Shown piece by piece: positions 25,951 through 35,500 of a stretch of DNA of 64,000 nucleotides. Both the position numbers and the translations under genes were made by a program. The notes under the pieces are model-generated. The model was not told the origin of the DNA, did not search any database, and worked only from the letters and a program-made list of their open reading frames with translations. The stretch comes from Glycomyces algeriensis (GTDB lineage Bacteria > Actinomycetota > Actinomycetes > Mycobacteriales > Micromonosporaceae): positions 190,021 through 254,020 of the forward strand of contig NZ_JAPZVR010000004.1 in NCBI RefSeq assembly GCF_027622855.1, written 5' to 3'. The first letter of the stretch is position 1. The number at the start of each line of letters is the position of its first letter.

Positions 25951-26320
25951 CGTCGCCGGTGCTCCTTCCAGGTTGCGCCGAGCTCGTACGATCGGGGGGC
26001 TCGGGTGTTCGCTCGCGGGCGGGGACGGCGCTGCCGGGCAGCGGTGCTGCCCCCTTTACGAGCCTTCCTTGACTTAACGATCGAGCACGTCGCGAGTTGC
26101 GCCCGTTCAGCCGTTCGGGCAGGCTTCCGGCGAACTGGACATTGCAGAGAGTTTAGGGCAAAAACCCGGCATAACCATGTTTTGTGATGTGATTGTGACC
26201 AGGCGTGATCGTATTGGGACTTCCCATCCTGGTTCCAGGTAACTGTCGGAATTACGTCAGGCCATTGCGTACAGTTTGCTAACGCATTCCCGGCCGACTT
26301 CGACGCAAGGGAGGTGAACG
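25951..26320. promoter_or_regulatory. Divergent promoter region between the sigma-factor and SepX-like genes
   Basis: This 370-bp gap contains no gene. The stretch 26160-26290 is AT-richer than its surroundings, as expected for promoters. On the minus strand, GGAACC (26236 to 26231) lies 17 bp before TACGAT, an ECF-like -35 that might be read by the sigma factor itself; this is a weak inference. The sigma gene has GGAAGGAGC 10 nt before its ATG and the plus-strand gene has GGGAGG. Confidence 0.35.
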
Positions 26321-27148
26321 ATGCCCGCATCGGTCCTACTCGCACTCCTCGCCGCCACCGCCCTCCTGGCCCTGACTCCTGCGCTGGTGCGCCGCTACGA
26401 CCCCGACGAGCGGATGATCGCCGACCGGGCCTCGTCCGACGCCCGCGTCCTCGACCGCGAAGGCCACCGGCCCGCCCGGCCGACTTCCCACGACACCGCA
26501 GAGCTCGCGCTGGAGCGCTCCGGCGACGCGCCTGAGCAGGACGACTCCCTCGACGAGCTCCTCGACGGGCAAGGCCTTCCGGCGCAATCGAACTCACGCG
26601 GGTGGGAGCGGCGCGGCACGCGCCGCGGCGACTCGGTACGGTTGAAGGCCGACGAGTCGTACCCCGGCGAGGACCCCGAGATGCACGAGCAGGCCAGGCT
26701 TCGGCGGATGCGCGCCGAATGGTGGCGGCGGCGCCACCGCCGCATCCTCTACGTGCTCATCGTGCTCACGCTGCTCGAACTCGCCGGCGTCGCCATCGCC
26801 GGACCGGGCTTCTGGATCGGCGCGGGCCTCTCCGCGGCCGCCCTCGGCGGCTACGTCTACTTCCTGCGCGAGCGCGCCAAGCGCCAGCGCCGCGCGGGCC
26901 GCCGGCCCAAGGCCATGATCGCCGCCGAGCCCGAGCACGAGGAGGTCGGCCCGCCGACCTACGTGCCCGAGCAGCCCGACGGCGACGAGGACGACGAGGA
27001 CCTCGGCCCCCGCGAGTCGTTCCTGTTCGAGAACGGCTCGCTCGGCGAGGAGGCCGCGCCGGCGCCGCGTCCGGACCCGCGCCGTCCCGACGGCCCCGCG
27101 GGCGTGCGCGGCCGCTCCTACGAGGCGCCGGCGAAGCTCGAGCGCTGA
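26321..27148 (+). CDS. SepX/GlpR-like divisome membrane protein
   Basis: A 275-residue protein with an N-terminal transmembrane helix (residues 4-20), a charged cytoplasmic stretch (RRYDPDERMIADRASSDARVLDRE), and a pair of helices at about 143-185 after a strongly basic RRMRAEWWRRRHRRI. The C-terminal 80 residues are disordered and acidic/proline-rich. Helix order and the motif YVYFLRERAKRQRR match SepX (GlpR), which helps stabilise the Z-ring in Streptomyces. No globular domain allows a firmer call. The ATG has a good GGGAGG site. Confidence 0.6.
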   Translation: MPASVLLALLAATALLALTPALVRRYDPDERMIADRASSDARVLDREGHRPARPTSHDTAELALERSGDAPEQDDSLDELLDGQGLPAQSNSRGWERRGTRRGDSVRLKADESYPGEDPEMHEQARLRRMRAEWWRRRHRRILYVLIVLTLLELAGVAIAGPGFWIGAGLSAAALGGYVYFLRERAKRQRRAGRRPKAMIAAEPEHEEVGPPTYVPEQPDGDEDDEDLGPRESFLFENGSLGEEAAPAPRPDPRRPDGPAGVRGRSYEAPAKLER

Positions 27149-27204
27149 CGCCGCGCCGCTCATGAAGCAGCGCACACCGGGGTCCCGGCTAAACTGGCGC
27201 GGTT

Positions 27205-27894
27205 ATGCCTGATGAGGAACCGCAGCACCGCCACATCCTGACGTTCAACTTCCGTCAAGGACGCAACAAGCCCCGCCACGACGAGGCCTTCGCGCGCCTG
27301 TGGCCGCGCTACGGCCTGGACTGGGAGCCCGACGAGGGCCGCATCGACTTCGCGAAGCTCTTCGGCCGCACCGCGCCCGTGATCCTGGAGATCGGCTCGG
27401 GCAACGGCGAGGCCGCCGCCGCGATGGGCGACGCCGACCGGGACCGCGACCTCCTCGCCGTCGAGGTCTACCCGCAGGGCATCGCCGACCTCATGGACCG
27501 CGCCGAGGCGCGCGGCCTCACGAACCTGCGGATCTACCAGGGCGACGCCCTGCCGCTGCTGTGGAAGGGCATCGCGCCCGGCTCGCTCGACGAGATCCGG
27601 GTGTACTTCCCCGACCCGTGGCCGAAGAAGCGCCACCACAAGCGCCGCATCATCCAAGCCGAGCACGTCACGACCATGGCCGGACTCCTGCGCCCGGGCG
27701 GGGTCCTCCACTGCGCCACGGACATCGCGGACTACGCCGAGCAGATGCTCGAGGTCCTCACCGCCGACGCGGCGTACGAGAACACTGCGGAGGGCTACGC
27801 CCCGCGGCCCGACCACCGCCCGGTCACGAAGTTCGAGCGCCGCGGCGTGAAGGCCGACCGCGAGATCTTCGACCTGATCTTCACCAAGCGCTGA
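27205..27894 (+). CDS. trmB: tRNA (guanine-46-N7)-methyltransferase
   Basis: SAM-dependent enzyme that forms m7G46 in tRNA, 229 residues. The SAM loop is VILEIGSGNGEAAAAMG. The family-specific IRVYFPDPWPKKRHHKRRIIQ motif, with its catalytic Asp and tRNA-binding basics, and the C-terminal TKFERRGVK are present. The ATG at 27205 lies 9 nt after a TAAACT hexamer and has no clear ribosome-binding site. The gene is convergent with vapC, and a strong hairpin lies between them. Confidence 0.93.
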   Translation: MPDEEPQHRHILTFNFRQGRNKPRHDEAFARLWPRYGLDWEPDEGRIDFAKLFGRTAPVILEIGSGNGEAAAAMGDADRDRDLLAVEVYPQGIADLMDRAEARGLTNLRIYQGDALPLLWKGIAPGSLDEIRVYFPDPWPKKRHHKRRIIQAEHVTTMAGLLRPGGVLHCATDIADYAEQMLEVLTADAAYENTAEGYAPRPDHRPVTKFERRGVKADREIFDLIFTKR

Positions 27895-27909
27895 ACCGGG
27901 AACGACGAA

Positions 27910-27932
27910 GCGGCGCGGGTCCACCGCGCCGC
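27910..27932. terminator. Bidirectional terminator between trmB and vapC
   Basis: A perfect 9-bp stem (27910-27918 with 27924-27932) and a 5-nt loop lie 16 bp after the trmB stop and 27 bp after the vapC stop on the other strand. No long T run follows on either side. Confidence 0.65.
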
Positions 27933-27958
27933 CGATCGAATGGGGATCTAGTGCTCGA

Positions 27959-28378
27959 CTACTCCGTTTTGGGGCCGAACCATTCGAGCGGTTGGCCGGT
28001 CACGGCGGCAACGCATTCGAAGTCATGATCCCGGTGAATCAAAGTGAGGTCGTGGAGTTCCGCTGCCGCGGCGATGAGCAGATCTGCCGCACCGGCGCTC
28101 CGATGTTCGCCGCGACGAGTCAATTCCCGCTGGACTTCGTGCGCTCGGCGGAACATTCGATCATCGGTCGACACCCAACCGAACATCCCGTTGAAGACGG
28201 CCATGATCGAGTTCCGGTCGTCCCAGGACCGGGCGCCCCATAGATATTCCAGCTCCACGGTGTCGCAGAGCGCGATGAGCCCCGCCTCGGCCGCCCTGTC
28301 CCAGCCATGCTTATCGCCGTTGCCGCGAAGCAGCTTTGCGAGCGCGCTCGTGTCGATGAGGTATCGAGCTGGACTCAT
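27959..28378 (-). CDS. vapC: PIN-domain toxin VapC
   Basis: Type II toxin, a PIN-domain ribonuclease of 139 residues. The expected acidic residues are visible: Asp in YLIDTSALAKLL, Glu in DTVELEYLW, Asp in SAGAADLLIAAAA and Asp near LIHRDHDFE. Relatives cut tRNA or 23S rRNA. The ATG overlaps the vapB stop by 4 nt, so toxin translation is coupled to the antitoxin. GC content is lower here than in the flanking genes, which fits horizontal transfer. Confidence 0.9.
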   Translation of the reverse strand: MSPARYLIDTSALAKLLRGNGDKHGWDRAAEAGLIALCDTVELEYLWGARSWDDRNSIMAVFNGMFGWVSTDDRMFRRAHEVQRELTRRGEHRSAGAADLLIAAAAELHDLTLIHRDHDFECVAAVTGQPLEWFGPKTE

Positions 28379-28590
28379 CTCCGGTAGTTCTTCTTGTCTT
28401 CGAAGAGCTCCGAGTCGATGGCACCGTCTTCCACCATCGCGCGGAGCCGGGTCAGCGCCATTGCACGGCGACGAGTCTCCAATACCTCGCGCATAGCGGA
28501 ATTGACGGTTTCCTTCTTGGTCTTGGTGCCGAGCGCCTTGCTCACTTCGGCGACCAGTTCGTCATCGAGATCGATCATGGTGCGCGTCAT
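28375..28590 (-). CDS. vapB: Antitoxin VapB
   Basis: A 71-residue antitoxin. The N-terminal MTRTMIDLDDELVAEVSKALGT resembles the DNA-binding strand and helix of ribbon-helix-helix VapB proteins, and the C-terminal acidic part (AMVEDGAIDSELFEDKKNYRR) should wrap the toxin. The ATG at 28590 is preceded by GGGAGG. An in-frame extension upstream (MAYTKGGAV) is less likely. The promoter region at 28600-28650 contains GTAT/ATAC half-sites and TGTACA that could be an autoregulatory operator. Confidence 0.85.
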   Translation of the reverse strand: MTRTMIDLDDELVAEVSKALGTKTKKETVNSAMREVLETRRRAMALTRLRAMVEDGAIDSELFEDKKNYRR

Positions 28591-28688
28591 GACGGCACCT
28601 CCCTTTGTATAAGCCATGCCTCGGAATGTACATACCAGGGTAGCCGTCGGCTGGGAGGACACGCCAGGACGAACAATTTTTCTCGCGG

Positions 28689-29930
28689 TCAGGCCGTAAG
28701 GCGCTGGTGCCAGGCTGCTGCTGAGGCGTCGGTGAGGGAGGCGACCTGGTCGATGGCGACGCGGAGTTTCGCGGCGTCGTCGGCGGCGCGGGTCCAGAGT
28801 TCGGCGAACATCGGCTCCATGGCGTCCGCGCCGCGGTCGCAGAGCAGGGCCACGAGGTCCTGGAGGATCTCGCGCTGGCGGGTGTACCAGGCCTCGTCGC
28901 TGCGGGGCTGCATCACGTAGCACCAGGCGATGCCTTTGAGCAGGGCGCATTGGACGCGCTCGTGTTCGGGGACGACGAGGTCGGCGTCGTAGCGCTCGAG
29001 GCGCCCGTCGCCGAACTGCGCGGTGGTGCCCTTCGCGGCGGCGTTCACGAAGCGGCCCACCATGGTCGAGGTGAAGTTCTTGACCCCCACCATCGCGTCG
29101 AACGAGCCGTCGTAGTCGTGGATGCCGGCCAGGACCGGGTCCGCCAGGAGCTCGCGGAGCGCCTCGCCGAGGGCCGCCGGGGACTCGTCCGAGTAGCGGC
29201 CCGTGACGGCCTCGCAGACCCGGGCCTGCTCGTCGGCGTCGTGCATGAGCTTCGCGAGGTTGATGTAGCCGCCGTGGAGGCCGTCCTCGACGTCGTGCAC
29301 GGAGTACGCGACGTCGTCGGACCAGTCCATGACCTGGGCCTCAAGGCATTTGACGCCTTCGGGCGCGCCGCCGCGGAGCCATTCGAAGACGCGCCGGTCG
29401 TCCTCGTAGACGCCGAACTTCCGCACGCCCTCGCGGGCCGTCCACGGGTACTTGCAGGTCGCGTCGAGCGAGGCGCGGGTGAGGTTGAGGCCGACCGAGC
29501 GGCCGTCGCCGTCGAGCACCTTCGCCTCGAGCCGGGCGAGGACGCGGAGGGTCTGGGCGTTGCCCTCGAAACCGCCGCAGGGCCCGGCAACCTCGTGGAG
29601 GGCGTCTTCGCCGTTGTGGCCGAAGGGCGGGTGGCCGAGGTCGTGGGCGAGCCCGGCGACGTCGACGACGTCGGGGTCGCAGCCGAGGGCCTGGCCCATC
29701 TCGCGGGAGATCTGGGCGACCTCGAGGGAGTGGGTGAGCCGGGTGCGCAGGAAGTCGTCCGTGCCGGCGGTGTGGACCTGCGTCTTGTCGGCGAGCCGCC
29801 GGAACCCGGCAGAGTGGAGGATGCGGGCGCGGTCGCGCTGGAACGGGGTGCGGGCCGAGTCCGGCTCCGCGACCAGCCGCTCCTCGGCGGGCCAGCGCGC
29901 CTGGAGGGTACGGAGAACGGGATCGGTCAC
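28689..29930 (-). CDS. dgt: Deoxyguanosinetriphosphate triphosphohydrolase
   Basis: HD-domain dNTPase of 413 residues that removes triphosphate from dGTP or other dNTPs and helps balance nucleotide pools. Metal-binding HD motif residues are visible: RLTHSLEVAQISREMG, then DVAGLAHDLGHPPFGHNGEDAL. The GTG at 29930 (first residues VTDPVLRTLQARW) follows TACGCT by 7 nt, which points to a leaderless start; the longer frame begins 33 nt upstream. It lies 39 nt downstream of the DUF3352 gene but seems to have its own promoter. Confidence 0.92.
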   Translation of the reverse strand: MTDPVLRTLQARWPAEERLVAEPDSARTPFQRDRARILHSAGFRRLADKTQVHTAGTDDFLRTRLTHSLEVAQISREMGQALGCDPDVVDVAGLAHDLGHPPFGHNGEDALHEVAGPCGGFEGNAQTLRVLARLEAKVLDGDGRSVGLNLTRASLDATCKYPWTAREGVRKFGVYEDDRRVFEWLRGGAPEGVKCLEAQVMDWSDDVAYSVHDVEDGLHGGYINLAKLMHDADEQARVCEAVTGRYSDESPAALGEALRELLADPVLAGIHDYDGSFDAMVGVKNFTSTMVGRFVNAAAKGTTAQFGDGRLERYDADLVVPEHERVQCALLKGIAWCYVMQPRSDEAWYTRQREILQDLVALLCDRGADAMEPMFAELWTRAADDAAKLRVAIDQVASLTDASAAAWHQRLTA

Positions 29931-29969
29931 GCCATCGAGCGTAGCGCGGCCGATCCCGTCCAACAGGTG

Positions 29970-31778
29970 CTAATCCTTCAGGTAGAGGCGCATGACGCCG
30001 GTGCCGTCGCCGTCTTCGGCGCCGTGGGCCCAGGCGAAGGCCGAGAGCGGTTCGAGCCCGTCGAACTCGTCGGGGAACTCCTCGGCGGCGCGGGACAGGT
30101 CGACCCAGGCGACGACGGAGCACTGGCCGGGCGTGTTGGCGGCGAAGCTCGAGAAGCGGTCGTCGTCGGCGAGGGTGCCGTCGGCGGTGGCGGGTCCGGT
30201 GTAGCTGAGCTCGGAACCGTCCACTTCGATGCCTTCGGGGAGGGGCTCGCCCTCGCTCCAGGTCTCGATGTAGTCCTGGAGCTCCTGGGCGCGGTCCTCG
30301 GCGAGGTTCGCGGCGAAGTGGAGCGAGTCGGGGTCGAACTCGTCGCCGCCGAAGCTGCCGCCGCCGGTGAGGGTGGCGCCGGCGAGGAGGCCGGTGAGGT
30401 CGTTCACGGTGGACTCGACCTCGCCGAAGTCGGGGCCGTAGGTCTCCTCGACCCAGGGGTCCTCCTCGGTGCCGGCGGACCAGTAGCGGGAGTCGAGCTC
30501 CCAGTAGCGCGCCTCGTCCTCGGGGGCGAGGGTGTCGGACCAGTACTGGGTGTCGAGCTCGGTGTACTCGGCGTACTCCTCGGCGGTGAGCGGGGCTTCG
30601 ACCGGTTCGGACTCGGCGGCGTCGACGCCGTAGAACTCCTCGAAGAAGCCGAGCCAGCCCTGGGTGACCTCGTCGATGTTCTCGGGGACGTAGGCGGCGA
30701 GGGCGACGTCGGACGCGGGCAGGGCGCCCGCGGACTCGACGAGGCCGTCAGTGCCGGTCCACAGGTGGTCGGCGTCGCCGAACATCCGGTAGGTCAGCTG
30801 GAAGCCGTCGTCGAAGGCGGAGAAGCCGTAGATGAGGTGTCCGGAGTAGAGGTCCTTGACGGCGTCGCCCTCGGCGCCGGTGGTCATCTCGGCGATGTCG
30901 CCGACGGCCTCCATGTCGACCCAGTGGACGAGGAGCTGGTCCTCGTCGAGCCAGGCGCGGGCCTCGCTGTATTGGTCGGATTCGGCGAGGGGCTGGTCGG
31001 CGGCCTCGGTCTCGGCCGCGGCGAGCGCGTCGGCTGCGCCCTCTTCGCCGATGACGACGAGGACGTGGTCGTCCTCGACGGTGTAGGCGAGCTGCTCCTC
31101 TTCGGCGCCGGCGGCGCTGCGGATCTGGGCCATGCCGTCCTCGGCGGCGCCCGCGTCGGTGCTGGCGAGGCTCAGGACGGCGAAGGTCTGGCCGTCGTGC
31201 TCCCAGGTGGCGAGGCCGTGGCGGCGCCCGAGCCAGGAGTTGATGTCCTCGTCGGCGTCGACGCCGTCGATGCCGGACTCCTCGATGAAGCCGTCGATGA
31301 GCTCGTTCGTGTCGTCGTAGTCCTCGAGGTCCTCGAACTTCTGGAGGTGGTCGAGGAGCTTCGGGGTCTGGTCGAACGAGGGGTCGAGGTTGAGCTCGAC
31401 GTACATGCTCGCGGTCGCGGGGAAGCTCTCGGCGGGGTCGGGGCCCTGGTTCAGGACGAACTTGAAGAGGACGACGGCGCCCACGGCGGCGAGGAGCACG
31501 ACGGAGAGGATCGCGGCGACGGCGACCTTGGGCCCGCGGCCCTTCCGGGGCGCCTGCATGGGAACCGGGCTGTACGCGCCGGGCGGGACGTAGGCCCCGG
31601 CGGGCTGCTGCGGCACGCCCTGCTCCACATAGGGCTGGGGCTGCGGCTGGTAAGCGCCCGGCTGGGCCTGGTAGGCCCCCGGCGGCGGCTGGTACGCGCC
31701 CGGCGGCGGCCCGTAGCCGCCCGGAGGCGGCTGGTTGGGGTCGCCGGGGTACGGCTGGGGGCTGGGATCGCTCGACAT
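29970..31778 (-). CDS. DUF3352 membrane-anchored protein
   Basis: A 602-residue protein. The N-terminal 75 residues are cytoplasmic and low-complexity, with PPPGAYQ repeats rich in Pro, Gly, Gln and Tyr. One transmembrane helix follows (about 85-107, VAVAAILSVVLLAAVGAVVLFKFVL) and then a large acidic extracytoplasmic DUF3352 domain starting PAESFPATASMYVELNLDPSFDQ. An internal repeat (LDTQYWSDTLAPEDEA / LDSRYWSAGTEED) lies near residue 440. Function unknown. The ATG follows TAGCGT by 6 nt, so it is likely leaderless. Confidence 0.82.
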   Translation of the reverse strand: MSSDPSPQPYPGDPNQPPPGGYGPPPGAYQPPPGAYQAQPGAYQPQPQPYVEQGVPQQPAGAYVPPGAYSPVPMQAPRKGRGPKVAVAAILSVVLLAAVGAVVLFKFVLNQGPDPAESFPATASMYVELNLDPSFDQTPKLLDHLQKFEDLEDYDDTNELIDGFIEESGIDGVDADEDINSWLGRRHGLATWEHDGQTFAVLSLASTDAGAAEDGMAQIRSAAGAEEEQLAYTVEDDHVLVVIGEEGAADALAAAETEAADQPLAESDQYSEARAWLDEDQLLVHWVDMEAVGDIAEMTTGAEGDAVKDLYSGHLIYGFSAFDDGFQLTYRMFGDADHLWTGTDGLVESAGALPASDVALAAYVPENIDEVTQGWLGFFEEFYGVDAAESEPVEAPLTAEEYAEYTELDTQYWSDTLAPEDEARYWELDSRYWSAGTEEDPWVEETYGPDFGEVESTVNDLTGLLAGATLTGGGSFGGDEFDPDSLHFAANLAEDRAQELQDYIETWSEGEPLPEGIEVDGSELSYTGPATADGTLADDDRFSSFAANTPGQCSVVAWVDLSRAAEEFPDEFDGLEPLSAFAWAHGAEDGDGTGVMRLYLKD

Positions 31779-31847
31779 CCTTCGACGCTACGGCCCTTGT
31801 GCAACAACCGAATCCCGGGAACGTGCCAAATGCGCCGCGGCGGGCGG

Positions 31848-32606
31848 TCAGAACTCGTAGACCTGGCCAGGGCGGACGACCTCGACGGGTCCGGTGTAGG
31901 CGGCGCGGGCCTCGGCGAGGGTCTGGGCCTTGGAGTTCCAGGGCTCGACGAGGTGCGTCAGGAGCAGGCGGGCGGCCCCCGACTTGGTGGCGTACTCCCC
32001 CGCCTCCTTGCCGGTGAGGTGCACGTCCTTCGGGTTGTCGCGGCCCTCCAGGTAGGAGGCTTCGGCGAGGAGCACGTCGCAATGGGTCGCGAGCGCCTCG
32101 AGCGCCTGACACGGCCCGGAGTCCGAGGTGTACGCCAGGGAGGACCCGGCGTGCTCGACGCGCAGGCCGTAGGTCTCGACCGGGTGCGCGACGCGGTCGA
32201 CGGTGACGGTGAGCGGGCCGAGGTCGAACGTGCCGGACTGGAGCTCGCGGAAGTCGTAGACGTCGCGCATGTTCGGGCTGCACAGCTCGCCCTGGCCGCC
32301 GTACGCGGCGACGATGCGGTCGGCGACGCCGGTGGGGCCGTAGAGCGGCAGCGGGTGCTTCGGCGCGTTCGAGGCGTAGCGGCGCATCACGGCGTACGCG
32401 CAGGCGTCGAAGAAGTGGTCGGCGTGCAGGTGGGTGACGATGACCGCGTCGATCAGGTGCGGGTCGAGGTGCTTCTGCAGCTCACCGAGTGAACCGGTGC
32501 CGAAGTCGATGAGCAGCCGGTAGCCGCCCGCTTCGACCAGGTAGGCCGAGCAGGGCGTGTCGGGTGCCGGGAACGAGCCGGCGCATCCGATGACCGTCAG
32601 TTTCAT
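31848..32606 (-). CDS. MBL-fold metallo-hydrolase (RNase Z/Rv1339-like)
   Basis: A 252-residue metallo-beta-lactamase-fold phosphodiesterase. The zinc motif VTHLHADHFFD, RVAHPVETYGLRV, the bridging Asp in LAYTSDSGPC, and a late LLLTHLVE are present. The mycobacterial homologue Rv1339, in the same position next to murI, is an atypical cAMP phosphodiesterase, so a cyclic-nucleotide role is possible here. It starts 6 nt after the murI stop and is clearly co-transcribed. Confidence 0.85.
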   Translation of the reverse strand: MKLTVIGCAGSFPAPDTPCSAYLVEAGGYRLLIDFGTGSLGELQKHLDPHLIDAVIVTHLHADHFFDACAYAVMRRYASNAPKHPLPLYGPTGVADRIVAAYGGQGELCSPNMRDVYDFRELQSGTFDLGPLTVTVDRVAHPVETYGLRVEHAGSSLAYTSDSGPCQALEALATHCDVLLAEASYLEGRDNPKDVHLTGKEAGEYATKSGAARLLLTHLVEPWNSKAQTLAEARAAYTGPVEVVRPGQVYEF

Positions 32607-32612
32607 GGCAGA

Positions 32613-33416
32613 TCACACCTTGTCCATTACGGCCGCCGCCGCGTTCGGGAACAGGTTTCCCAGGAACCGCCGCGCGGTCCTGGTGAAGGCCTCCGGGTCG
32701 CCGGTCGCGAGGAACCGGTGCTCGGGGGTGTCGGTGCGGGCGGCCAGCAGGTCGTGGTCGGTGAGCACGCGGTAGAGTTCGCGCGCGCTCTCGCTCGCGG
32801 AGTTCACCAGTGTCACGTCCTCTCCCATCACCAGTCCTATGAGTCCCGACAGCAGCGGATAGTGGGTGCAGCCCAACACGACCGTGTCGACGTCCGACTG
32901 CTGTAGCGGCTCAAGGTACCCCTGGGCGAGGCCCAGGAGCTGTCGGCCGGTTGTCACACCGCGTTCCACGAAATCCACGAACGCCGGGCAGGCCACAGCG
33001 GTCGCCTTGACGTCCGGGACGGCGTTGAACGCGTCCAGGTACGCACCCGATGAGATCGTCGAGACCGTCCCGATGACCCCGACCCGGCCGGTGCGCGTCG
33101 TGGCGACGGCGCGGCGGACGGCGGGCCTGATGACCTCGACGACGGGAATGTCGTAGCGGTCGCGGATGTCGGCCAGGCTCGCGGCCGAAGCGGAGTTGCA
33201 GGCGATCACGAGCGCCTTGACCTCCTGTTCGACCAGGTGGTCGCAGACGTCGAGCGAAAGCTTGCGGACCTCGGCGATGGGCCTGGGACCGTACGGGACG
33301 TGGGCGGTGTCGCCGACGTAGACCAGTTGCTCGGCGGGCAGCAGTTCGCTGATCGATCGGGCGACGGTCAGGCCTCCGACACCGGAGTCGAAGATCCCGA
33401 TGGGCGCGTCGTTCAT
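32613..33416 (-). CDS. murI: Glutamate racemase
   Basis: Makes D-glutamate for peptidoglycan, 267 residues. Both catalytic cysteines are visible, in [12 protein letters not shown] and [10 protein letters not shown], with the N-terminal [17 protein letters not shown] and [15 protein letters not shown] choose the ATG at 33416 (MNDAPIG), because the extra residues of the longer frame lie outside the family and TACGCT sits 8 nt upstream of this ATG. Heads the murI-MBL operon. Confidence 0.95.
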   Translation of the reverse strand: MNDAPIGIFDSGVGGLTVARSISELLPAEQLVYVGDTAHVPYGPRPIAEVRKLSLDVCDHLVEQEVKALVIACNSASAASLADIRDRYDIPVVEVIRPAVRRAVATTRTGRVGVIGTVSTISSGAYLDAFNAVPDVKATAVACPAFVDFVERGVTTGRQLLGLAQGYLEPLQQSDVDTVVLGCTHYPLLSGLIGLVMGEDVTLVNSASESARELYRVLTDHDLLAARTDTPEHRFLATGDPEAFTRTARRFLGNLFPNAAAAVMDKV

Positions 33417-33569
33417 GGGCTCCGAGCGTACGTCCAAACCGGCCTGGAACGCCCCTGCTCGTCACGGGAATGTCGCCAAAATGACAGGGTGGCGATCACC
33501 ACAAGACCCGTGTTCGAACGCGTAACGGGCCGCCGGGTGCTAGGGGTTCTCGGTCGATTCGGGGAGGCG

Positions 33570-34067
33570 CTAGGCGCGCAGCATCACGAACGCGGCGAAG
33601 AGGGTGATCGTGGCGGCGGCCATGAACATCCACGGCACGCCCTTGAAGCGCAGCGTCGCGAAGGCCATCATCGTCAGGAGCATCCCGATCACGCCGCAGG
33701 TGATGAATGCGGGCGTGAACCAGGCGGGGCTCTCGCCGAAGACGCGGAAGAGGCCCACGACCGCGGTCGCGACCCCCGCGAGGACCAGCACGAGCGCCCA
33801 CGAGGCGACGCCGGCGAGGCGGCGCAGACGCACTGCGGGCTTCTCGGGGCGCAGCGGCGCGGGGTCCTTCGCGGCCGTGATGCCGCCTTGGATGCTGCCG
33901 AGCGCGGACGCCTGCACGCGCGGCACCGGGGTGCTCCCCCAGGCGTTGTCCGGAGCGGCGGCCGCGCTTTCCGGGGCCGTACCCTCCGGGGCCGTGCCCT
34001 GCCGCGGCGGACCGCTCGGCTTGCGGAGCGAGACGGAACGCAGCTTGAGCTTGCCGGCGGGACTCAT
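33570..34067 (-). CDS. Small membrane protein of unknown function
   Basis: A 165-residue product. The first 80 residues are polar, basic and proline-rich (KLKLRSVSLRKPSGPPRQG). Three hydrophobic helices follow at about 87-108, 117-138 and 144-162. No enzyme motif is seen. It occupies the place of a rhomboid gene between cysM and murI in Mycobacterium, but lacks rhomboid catalytic residues. The ATG follows TAGCCT by 6 nt (likely leaderless). Confidence 0.75.
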   Translation of the reverse strand: MSPAGKLKLRSVSLRKPSGPPRQGTAPEGTAPESAAAAPDNAWGSTPVPRVQASALGSIQGGITAAKDPAPLRPEKPAVRLRRLAGVASWALVLVLAGVATAVVGLFRVFGESPAWFTPAFITCGVIGMLLTMMAFATLRFKGVPWMFMAAATITLFAAFVMLRA

Positions 34068-34138
34068 ACGGCCAGGCTAGCAAAGCCACTGAGGACGCCT
34101 CAGGATCGCACCGCGGCAGTGCGGCGCAGACCTCGCAA

Positions 34139-34418
34139 AACGGAAACCGTGCCGGACCGGTAGGTCCCGCGCCCCGGTGCTCCCCGGATCCGAGGAGCGG
34201 CCGGAGCCGCAATGTCCTGGCCGCAGGGAAACGGTGCCGGACCGGTCGACCCCGCGCCCGGCGGGCCCGATGCTCCCGGAATCCGGGGATCGGCCGGGGC
34301 CGCAATGTCCTGGCCGCAGGGAAACGGTGCCGGACCGGTCGACCCCACGCTCGGCGGGCCTGGTGATCCCGGAATCCGGGGAGCGGCCAAAGCCGAAATG
34401 TCGTACCCGCACGAGACC
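34139..34418. repeat. Tandem repeat, unit about 93 bp, about three copies
   Basis: The 464-bp gap between the small membrane protein and cysM consists mostly of degenerate tandem repeats. AATGTCCTGGCCGCAGGGAA occurs at 34211 and 34304; GGAAACGGTGCCGGACCGGT occurs at 34227 and 34320, with a diverged copy at 34142 and a degraded fourth after 34395. The unit of 93 bp is a multiple of three, so all frames show a 31-residue repeat, but no start site or codon pattern supports a gene. Each unit holds the palindrome GACCGGTC. Confidence 0.8.
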
Positions 34419-34485
34419 CTTGTGCTTGGGGGCGTTCGCACTCGACACACCCGACCCCGGGGGCCGGACCGGCGCGAACAAAGGG

Positions 34486-34513
34486 CCGGGCCCGCGCTTC
34501 CGCGCGGGCCCGG
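34486..34513 (-). terminator. Intrinsic terminator after cysM
   Basis: A perfect 12-bp GC stem (34486-34497 with 34502-34513) with a TTCC loop, followed on the minus strand by CCCTTTGTT. It lies 19 bp after the cysM stop and ends the mec-cysO-cysM unit. Confidence 0.85.
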
Positions 34514-34531
34514 ACCCTGGTACTTCGTCCG

Positions 34532-35500
<969 letters not shown>

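Noticed and set aside
23035-26187. A 1050-codon open frame on the plus strand opposite the fused sigma factor
   Set aside because: The antisense strand has sigma motifs, a zinc finger and a consistent start; this frame is Arg/Ala/Asp-rich without domains.
28950-32492. A 1180-codon open frame on the plus strand
   Set aside because: It lies antisense to dgt, the DUF3352 gene and the MBL gene, which have clear motifs. Its translation is Val/Gly/Glu/Ala low-complexity text, the usual shadow of GC-rich coding DNA.
34139-34418. CRISPR array
   Set aside because: Units are directly adjacent and about 93 bp long, without unique spacers or cas genes.
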